The notes beneath the pieces are model-generated. The model ran no database searches, was not told where the DNA came from, and was given only the letters and a program-made list of their open reading frames with translations. Below, piece by piece: positions 5,003-9,258 of a stretch of 9,258 nucleotides of DNA. The first letter of the stretch is position 1. Every line of letters begins with the position of its first letter. Location: the NCBI GenBank assembly GCA_031549865.1, contig JAVBPE010000023.1, positions 1 to 9,258 on the forward strand, written 5' to 3'. A program made the position numbers and the translations under genes. Source of the DNA: JAVBPE01 sp031549865. Its GTDB lineage: Bacteria; Bacillota_I; Bacilli_A; Acholeplasmatales; Anaeroplasmataceae.

Positions 5003-6703
5003 ATGGTTGAACAAATTAAATTTAAAATAAAGAATAGATTAGAATTATTCTATAAAGAAAAATATAACAGCGATTTAACTATAATTGTTGAAGAACCAAA
5101 AAATCCTTCTTTAGGGGATATATCTATTCCAATGTTTACAGTGATAAAAGCATTAGGTCGTCCTTTAAATGAAGTTGTTTTAGAGGCAGTTTTAGAAATA
5201 AAAAACATGGATGATATAGTTAAAGAAGTAAAGCCTACAGGTCCATTCATTAATATATTAATTGATAAATCAAAATTGGCAGTTGAAGTGTTAAATACTG
5301 CGTTCATTAAAAAAGATGCATTTGGTGATAATAAGACTGGTGAAAACCAAACAATTGTAATTGATTATTCTGCTCCAAATATTGCGAAAAGCTTTTCAGT
5401 AGGTCATTTACGTTCAACAATGATTGGTAATTCACTTAAACTTATTTTAAATAAGTGTGGATATAAAACTGTTGGAATAAATTATTTAGGTGATTGGGGA
5501 ACTCAATTTGGTAAAATGATTGTCGCTTATAAAAAATATGGTGATAAAGATGCTATTTTAAAAGATCCAATTAATGAATTAACTGCTTTATATGTTAAAT
5601 TTCATAAAGAAGCAGAAAAAGATTCTACTTTAGAAGATGAAGCCCGTGAAGCCTTTAGAAAAATGGAACTTGGGGATCCAGAGTATCTAGAATTATGGAG
5701 TTGGATTAGAGAAGAATCATTAAAAGAAAGTGCTCAAATTTACGATTTATTAGAAGTAAGTTTTGATTCATATAATGGTGAAGCTTTCTTTAATGATAAA
5801 ATGGATCCGGTAGTAAAAGAATTAGAACAAAAGAATTTATTAATTGAAGATCAAGGAGCAATGATTGTTCCATTAAGAGAAGATCTTCCACCAGCATTAA
5901 TTAAAAGAAAAGATGGCGGAAGTTTATATATAACGCGTGATTTAGCAGCTATTTTTTATCGTAAAAATAATTATTGTTTTGATAAAGCCTTATATGTAGT
6001 TGGTAATGAGCAAAAATTACATTTTAGCCAATTAAAATTATTAGTAGAAAAAATGGGCTATGATTTTGCAAATCAAATTGAACATGTTAATTTTGGCTTA
6101 TATTTAACAAACGGCAAGAAAATGTCTACAAGACAAGGTGGAGTAGTTAAATTATTTGATTTATTGCAAAAAGCAATTAAAATGGCTTTAGAACAAATAA
6201 CTTTAAAGAATCCTGATTTAGAGAATAAAGAAGAAATTGCTACTAATGTTGGTATTGCATCAATAGTATTTGGAGATTTAAAAAATCATCGAAGTTTAGA
6301 TATTGAATTTGATTTGGAATCAAGTGTTAAATTTGAAGGACAAACAGGACCATATATCCAATATACTGGAGTACGTATAGCATCAATACTAAGAAATCAA
6401 GAATTTGATATCACTAATATTGATGATACTTTATTTGAGCAACCGCACTATTTTGAATTAATAAAATTAATTGCAAGTTTTGAAAATACTATAAAAAGAA
6501 GTGCAAATGAATATGCTCCAAGCATCATAGCTAAGTATTTACTATCTTTGGCACAAAGCTTCAATAAATTTTATTCACTTGAAAAAATTAATGTAAGTGA
6601 TGAACGAGTACGTAATTCGAATTTTAGTTTATCATATGTTGTTAGATTAATCTTAAATGAAGGATTAAGATTGCTTGGAATTAAGTATTTGGATCAAATG
6701 TAA
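5003..6703 (+). CDS. argS: Arginyl-tRNA synthetase
   Basis: This 566-residue class I synthetase charges tRNA-Arg with arginine in the cytoplasm. An N-terminal additional domain (about 1-90, with PSLGDISIPMF and PTGPFINILID) recognises the tRNA elbow in this family. The Rossmann catalytic domain has the HIGH-type motif SVGHLRS (132-138) after the family signature DYSAPNIAK, and a KMSTR loop at about 373-377 (GKKMSTRQGG). SLYITRDLAA and FEGQTGPYIQYT are also typical of ArgRS. The C-terminal DALR anticodon-binding domain ends in LRLLGIKYLDQM. It starts at ATG 5003, seven bases after GGAGG. Length matches the family (about 550-580). It heads an operon in which a membrane protein follows after three bases. 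Confidence 0.97.
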   Translation: MVEQIKFKIKNRLELFYKEKYNSDLTIIVEEPKNPSLGDISIPMFTVIKALGRPLNEVVLEAVLEIKNMDDIVKEVKPTGPFINILIDKSKLAVEVLNTAFIKKDAFGDNKTGENQTIVIDYSAPNIAKSFSVGHLRSTMIGNSLKLILNKCGYKTVGINYLGDWGTQFGKMIVAYKKYGDKDAILKDPINELTALYVKFHKEAEKDSTLEDEAREAFRKMELGDPEYLELWSWIREESLKESAQIYDLLEVSFDSYNGEAFFNDKMDPVVKELEQKNLLIEDQGAMIVPLREDLPPALIKRKDGGSLYITRDLAAIFYRKNNYCFDKALYVVGNEQKLHFSQLKLLVEKMGYDFANQIEHVNFGLYLTNGKKMSTRQGGVVKLFDLLQKAIKMALEQITLKNPDLENKEEIATNVGIASIVFGDLKNHRSLDIEFDLESSVKFEGQTGPYIQYTGVRIASILRNQEFDITNIDDTLFEQPHYFELIKLIASFENTIKRSANEYAPSIIAKYLLSLAQSFNKFYSLEKINVSDERVRNSNFSLSYVVRLILNEGLRLLGIKYLDQM

Positions 6704-6706
6704 GAT

Positions 6707-7747
6707 ATGAATAAAAAAAGTCTAATTAAAAATCTTATCTTAGTTGCATCTTTATTAATTTTGGTATTTATCATAGTATTTTCGATATCAGACATCACTT
6801 CTATTTGGGAAGTTATAAAACATGCAAATTTAAATTATATACTAATATGCATAGGGCTTATTTTAATTTATCTATTTTTAATTCCATTTTCACTACATAT
6901 TTTAGTTAGAAAAAAGAATAAAGAAATAAGTTTTATTGATTCAATGTCAATTTGTACATCAGAATTTTTCTTTAATGGCATTACACCATTTAGCGCTGGT
7001 GGACAACCATATCAAGTTTATGCATTTAATGAAAAGAAAGTTTCATTAAGTGAATCAACATCAAATTTAATGATTAATTTTATTATTTATCAAATTATTA
7101 TAAATTTGATAAGTGTGGGTTCAATGTTTATTTATTTTACAGAAATAAAGAATTCTATTGAAGGCTTTTGGATTTTAATAATTGTTGGTTTTACTATCAA
7201 TATAATTGTTTTAATTTTACTATTTTTAATTGCATTATCAAAGAAAACAAGAAGTATTATTGATAAATTTTTAAGATTATTATGTAAAATAAAATTCTTA
7301 AAGAAATTTATTGAGCCAAAAATTGAAGGTTTTAATACTTATGTTGTTGAAGTTCAAGATGCCTTTAAGGAGATATCAAGAAATAAATTAACAATAACTA
7401 TTGTTTCAATTTTAAAAATAATTGCTATGTTTGTCTTTTACTCGATACCTTTCTTTGCAATGAAGGCTATTGGAGTTGATTTAGCAATTAATCAAATATT
7501 TTTTGTAATAGCAATGACTTCATTTGCACTAACAATAGTAATTTGGCTTCCAACACCAGGAAGTAGTGGTGGTGCAGAATTTGCATTCACAACTTTATTT
7601 ATGATTTTGCCTAATGTTGATAAAAATATCGCTTTAAGTGGAATGCTTATATGGAGATTTTTTACATATTATTTTGTAATGCTTTATGGATTCATTGGTT
7701 ATTTAATTTTTGAAAAGAGGCATAAAAATGAGAATAGGAATATTTAG
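6707..7747 (+). CDS. Flippase-like membrane protein (YbhN/AglD/MprF N-terminal domain family)
   Basis: This 346-residue protein is mostly hydrophobic, with seven or eight predicted membrane segments (about 10-26, 43-65, 122-142, 154-177, 228-250, 262-281, 290-302 and 315-335). Two conserved patches identify the LPG_synthase_TM/UPF0104 family: FFFNGITPFSAGGQPYQVY (87-105) and LPTPGSSGGAEFAF (281-294). The family includes the lipid-flipping half of MprF and is thought to move or modify lipid head groups. No C-terminal lysyl-transferase domain is present, so it is not a full MprF. It starts three bases after argS with no strong Shine-Dalgarno, and its end overlaps the next gene by 20 bases. The neighbour makes a glucolipid, so moving a glycolipid across the membrane is a reasonable guess, not shown by the sequence. 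Confidence 0.88.
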   Translation: MNKKSLIKNLILVASLLILVFIIVFSISDITSIWEVIKHANLNYILICIGLILIYLFLIPFSLHILVRKKNKEISFIDSMSICTSEFFFNGITPFSAGGQPYQVYAFNEKKVSLSESTSNLMINFIIYQIIINLISVGSMFIYFTEIKNSIEGFWILIIVGFTINIIVLILLFLIALSKKTRSIIDKFLRLLCKIKFLKKFIEPKIEGFNTYVVEVQDAFKEISRNKLTITIVSILKIIAMFVFYSIPFFAMKAIGVDLAINQIFFVIAMTSFALTIVIWLPTPGSSGGAEFAFTTLFMILPNVDKNIALSGMLIWRFFTYYFVMLYGFIGYLIFEKRHKNENRNI

Positions 7748-8921
7748 CGATGCCTATATTCCACTTATAAGCGGTGTTGTTACCTCAATTACTATGCTTT
7801 TGGATGGATTAAGTGAACTTGGTCATGAGGTATTCGTTTTTACAACAGATTTAGATAAGAATGCAAAAGTTGATAAATTTGAAGCTAATGTTATAAAATT
7901 TAGTGGTATATCTGTGCCAATAAAGGCTTTAAATTCATATAAATTAACTGCAGTTACAAGAAACAAGATTAAAAAAATTGAGCAATTTAATTTAGATGTA
8001 ATTCATGTTCAAACAGAATTTACAATTGGAAGACTTGGTATCATTGCTGGACGTAAATTAAATATTCCAGTTGTTTATACATTTCATACATTATATGAAG
8101 ACTATTTACAATATGTTTCTAAATCCATTGATAAGCATTTTCATAAGCAATTTTTAAAATCATTATCGTCTTTATTAATTGGACCTATTAATGAGACTGC
8201 AGCAATTAAAATTGTGCCAACAAAAAAAGTGCTAACTAAAATTGATAACTATCAAATTACAGGTGATGTAAGAGTGGTGCCTAGTGGATTAGAGTTAGAG
8301 CGCTTTTATTCATCTAATTTTACGGAAGAAGAAAAAATAAAAATTCGTAAAAGTTTAAATATTAATGAAAATACATTTATATTTTTATCATTAGGTAGAA
8401 TTTCAAAAGAAAAATCAATTGATGTTGTAATTACTGCGTATTCAAAAGTATGTCGTGATACCAATTCAAAGTTATTAATAGTAGGTGATGGACCGTACTT
8501 AACTACTATAAAAGATTTAGTTAAAAAATTAGAAATAGAAGATTATGTAATTTTCACAGGTTTCATTGCATGGGATATGGTTCCAATTTATTATCAAATT
8601 TCAAATGTATTTGTAAATGCATCAAAAAGTGAGACTCAAGGGTTGACATATATTGAAGCATTAGCTTCGTCATTACCAGTTTTAGTTCAAAAAGATGAAT
8701 GTCTTGATGAAGTAATTGACGATGGTAATAATGGTATGTTTTTTGATGGTGAAAAAGATATGCAGCAAAAGATTTTAATGTGCATAAAAAATCAAGAATT
8801 AATGCAAAAATTTAAGGTTAATTCTTCTAAATCAGTTGAAAAATTTTCGAAAATGTGTTATGCTACAACAGTGTTACAAATTTATGAAGATGCAATTAAA
8901 ACCAAAACAAATGATAAATAG
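7728..8921 (+). CDS. GT4 glycosyltransferase, likely 1,2-diacylglycerol 3-glucosyltransferase
   Basis: This 397-residue GT-B enzyme begins MRIGIFSDAYIPLISGVVTS, which closely resembles (from memory) the monoglucosyl-diacylglycerol synthase of Acholeplasma laidlawii. Other shared stretches are VYTFHTLYEDYLQYVSK, IVPTKKV, VVPSGLELERFY, GRISKEKSIDVV and LIVGDGP. The GT4 E-x7-E motif is SETQGLTYIEALA, with glutamates at about residues 302 and 310. The A. laidlawii enzyme transfers glucose from UDP-glucose to diacylglycerol on the inner membrane face and attaches through basic surface patches; the same reaction is likely here. The start is ATG 7728, seven bases after AAGAGG and inside the end of the flippase-like gene. 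A TTG at 7710 is less likely. A second glucosyl-adding enzyme is not in the window. An alternative is another glucose or galactose acceptor lipid. Confidence 0.88.
   Translation: MRIGIFSDAYIPLISGVVTSITMLLDGLSELGHEVFVFTTDLDKNAKVDKFEANVIKFSGISVPIKALNSYKLTAVTRNKIKKIEQFNLDVIHVQTEFTIGRLGIIAGRKLNIPVVYTFHTLYEDYLQYVSKSIDKHFHKQFLKSLSSLLIGPINETAAIKIVPTKKVLTKIDNYQITGDVRVVPSGLELERFYSSNFTEEEKIKIRKSLNINENTFIFLSLGRISKEKSIDVVITAYSKVCRDTNSKLLIVGDGPYLTTIKDLVKKLEIEDYVIFTGFIAWDMVPIYYQISNVFVNASKSETQGLTYIEALASSLPVLVQKDECLDEVIDDGNNGMFFDGEKDMQQKILMCIKNQELMQKFKVNSSKSVEKFSKMCYATTVLQIYEDAIKTKTNDK
8836..8864 (+). promoter_or_regulatory. Possible internal promoter for the tRNA gene
   Basis: Inside the 3' end of the glycosyltransferase gene, TTGAAA (8836-8841) is 17 bases from TATGCT (8859-8864), with TG one base before the -10. 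It could drive the tRNA, which otherwise has no room for a promoter between the hairpin at 8916-8934 and its start. In an AT-rich coding region a chance match is quite possible. Confidence 0.35.
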
Positions 8922-8935
8922 GCTTTGCCTATTTT
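8916..8935 (+). terminator. Terminator-like hairpin overlapping the glycosyltransferase stop
   Basis: AAATAGGC (8916-8923), which contains the TAG stop, pairs with GCCTATTT (8927-8934) around a TTT loop. The T run is only five long and is followed by AAC, so some read-through into the tRNA gene is plausible. Confidence 0.55.
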
Positions 8936-8940
8936 AACAT

Positions 8941-9026
8941 GGGGGAGTGGTGGAATGGTAGACACGGTGGACTCAAAATCCACTACCTTTAAAAGTGTGT
9001 GGGTTCGACTCCCATCTCCCCTACCA
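8941..9026 (+). tRNA. tRNA-Leu, anticodon CAA
   Basis: The sequence folds as a class II tRNA of 86 bases. The acceptor GGGGGAG (8941-8947) pairs with CTCCCCT (9016-9022), the first pair being G-U. The leucine-type D arm carries TGGAATGGTAGACACG. The anticodon stem GTGGA/TCCAC encloses the loop CTCAAAA with anticodon CAA at 8974-8976. A long variable arm precedes the T arm GTGGG-TTCGACT-CCCAT. The CCA end (9024-9026) is encoded. It reads UUG codons; the much more frequent UUA leucine codon here needs a different tRNA that is not in the window. A TnpA remnant begins about 80-100 bases downstream. Confidence 0.95.
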
Positions 9027-9037
9027 AATGATTACTT

Positions 9038-9060
9038 ATCCGCCGACGAAAGGCGGATTT
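9038..9060 (+). terminator. GC-rich hairpin after tRNA-Leu
   Basis: ATCCGCC (9038-9044) pairs perfectly with GGCGGAT (9052-9058) around GACGAAA and ends in TTT. It is probably the tRNA terminator, though the T run is short. It might instead be a left-end palindrome of the neighbouring IS200-type element, since such elements carry a subterminal hairpin before tnpA. Confidence 0.5.
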
Positions 9061-9089
9061 AAAACACATTTCGTACAAAGGTATAAACT

Positions 9090-9120
9090 AAAGCCAGCAA
9101 AAGATGGCTTTTATTTTATT
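9090..9120 (+). terminator. Hairpin with T-rich tail just before the TnpA fragment
   Basis: AAAGCCA (9090-9096) pairs with TGGCTTT (9105-9111) around an 8-base loop, followed by TATTTTATT. It has intrinsic-terminator form and directly abuts sequence homologous to TnpA. Read-through into the fragment would be stopped here, and the only nearby ATG (9104) lies at the edge of its descending stem. Confidence 0.6.
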
Positions 9121-9258
9121 AAGAAAAGACATAGGACCAATAATCAGACAGCTTTGTGAATACAAAGATGTAGAAATAATAGAAGCACATGCAATGATAG
9201 ATCATATACATATGCTGGTAAAGATACCGCCCAAACTATCAGTATCAAACTTTATGGG
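9104..9258 (+). pseudogene. tnpA: IS200/IS605 TnpA fragment lacking its N-terminus, cut by the window end
   Basis: From about 9122 the frame reads RKDIGPIIRQLCEYKDVEII, then EAHAMIDHIHMLVKIPPK and LSVSNFMG. This is the part of the Y1 transposase core that carries the HUH metal-binding motif (DHIHML). In intact IS200 TnpA proteins about 30 residues precede this point, including a stretch like HTKWNCKYHIVFTPKYRRK. None is found in any forward frame between the tRNA and 9121; only MAFILL from ATG 9104 precedes the homology, and an in-frame stop lies at 9089-9091. The codons before it overlap a terminator hairpin and there is no Shine-Dalgarno. The simplest reading is a 5'-truncated, inactive copy. 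The catalytic tyrosine and C-terminus lie beyond the window, so damage there cannot be assessed. Confidence 0.72.

Noticed and set aside
5050..5307. Minus-strand open frame inside argS
   Set aside because: It is antisense to the conserved N-terminal domain of ArgRS and has no supporting signal.
9061..9173. Second forward frame (KTHFVQRYKLKPAK and onward) as the missing TnpA N-terminus by frameshift
   Set aside because: It does not resemble the expected HTKWxCKYHIVFTPKYRRK stretch and ends in a stop within the TnpA region, so a simple frameshift does not restore the gene.

Overview
The window is AT-rich bacterial DNA with dense, short-spaced operons, AGGAGG-type ribosome binding sites and clean Bacillota-style promoters (three carry TGATATAAT after a 17-base spacer). 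All tryptophans I checked are TGG, and all ten visible stop codons are TAA or TAG, so the standard code fits and the reassigned-UGA mycoplasma code does not. A glycosyltransferase resembling the Acholeplasma monoglucosyl-diacylglycerol synthase, a GlgA/GlgC pair and an IS200-type transposase of the kind common in gut Bacillota suggest a low-GC Bacillota close to the Bacilli/Erysipelotrichia/Acholeplasma side. This placement is inference from gene types and base composition, not from a marker tree.

Layout. Positions 1-33 hold the last ten codons and stop of an IS200/IS605 tnpA, followed to 130 by a run of hairpins that is probably the element's right end. Two terminator-like hairpins (164-189, 204-233) separate it from a leftward glycogen operon, glgA (2894-1479) then glgC (1466-237), transcribed from an extended -10 promoter at 2923-2951. 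Divergent from it is a single-gene unit (3130-3732) for a membrane-anchored thioredoxin-fold-like protein with no cysteine. Next is a compact three-gene operon: a two-cluster ferredoxin, a NapH-like membrane protein with cysteine motifs, and an ArsR-family repressor whose two cysteines match the SqrR/BigR/YgaV persulfide-sensor pattern. Its promoter carries an inverted repeat on the -10 box, a plausible autoregulatory operator. After a strong terminator comes argS (5003-6703), closely followed by a YbhN/MprF-type flippase-domain membrane protein and a GT4 glucosyltransferase for membrane glycolipid. A tRNA-Leu(CAA) follows at 8941-9026, then two hairpins, then a second IS200-type tnpA fragment that lacks its usual N-terminal ~30 residues and runs off the window.

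How it fits together. GlgC makes ADP-glucose and GlgA polymerises it to glycogen. The ferredoxin, membrane Fe-S protein and regulator look like a small regulated electron-transfer module, possibly linked to reactive sulfur. The flippase-like protein and glucosyltransferase point to envelope glycolipid synthesis and are apparently co-transcribed with argS. The block is bracketed by two IS200-type tnpA pieces in the same orientation, the right one apparently broken. No CRISPR array, phage gene or gene-free stretch over 300 bases is present; the longest non-coding stretches are 34-236 (hairpins), 2895-3129 (divergent promoters) and 8922-9103 (tRNA and hairpins).
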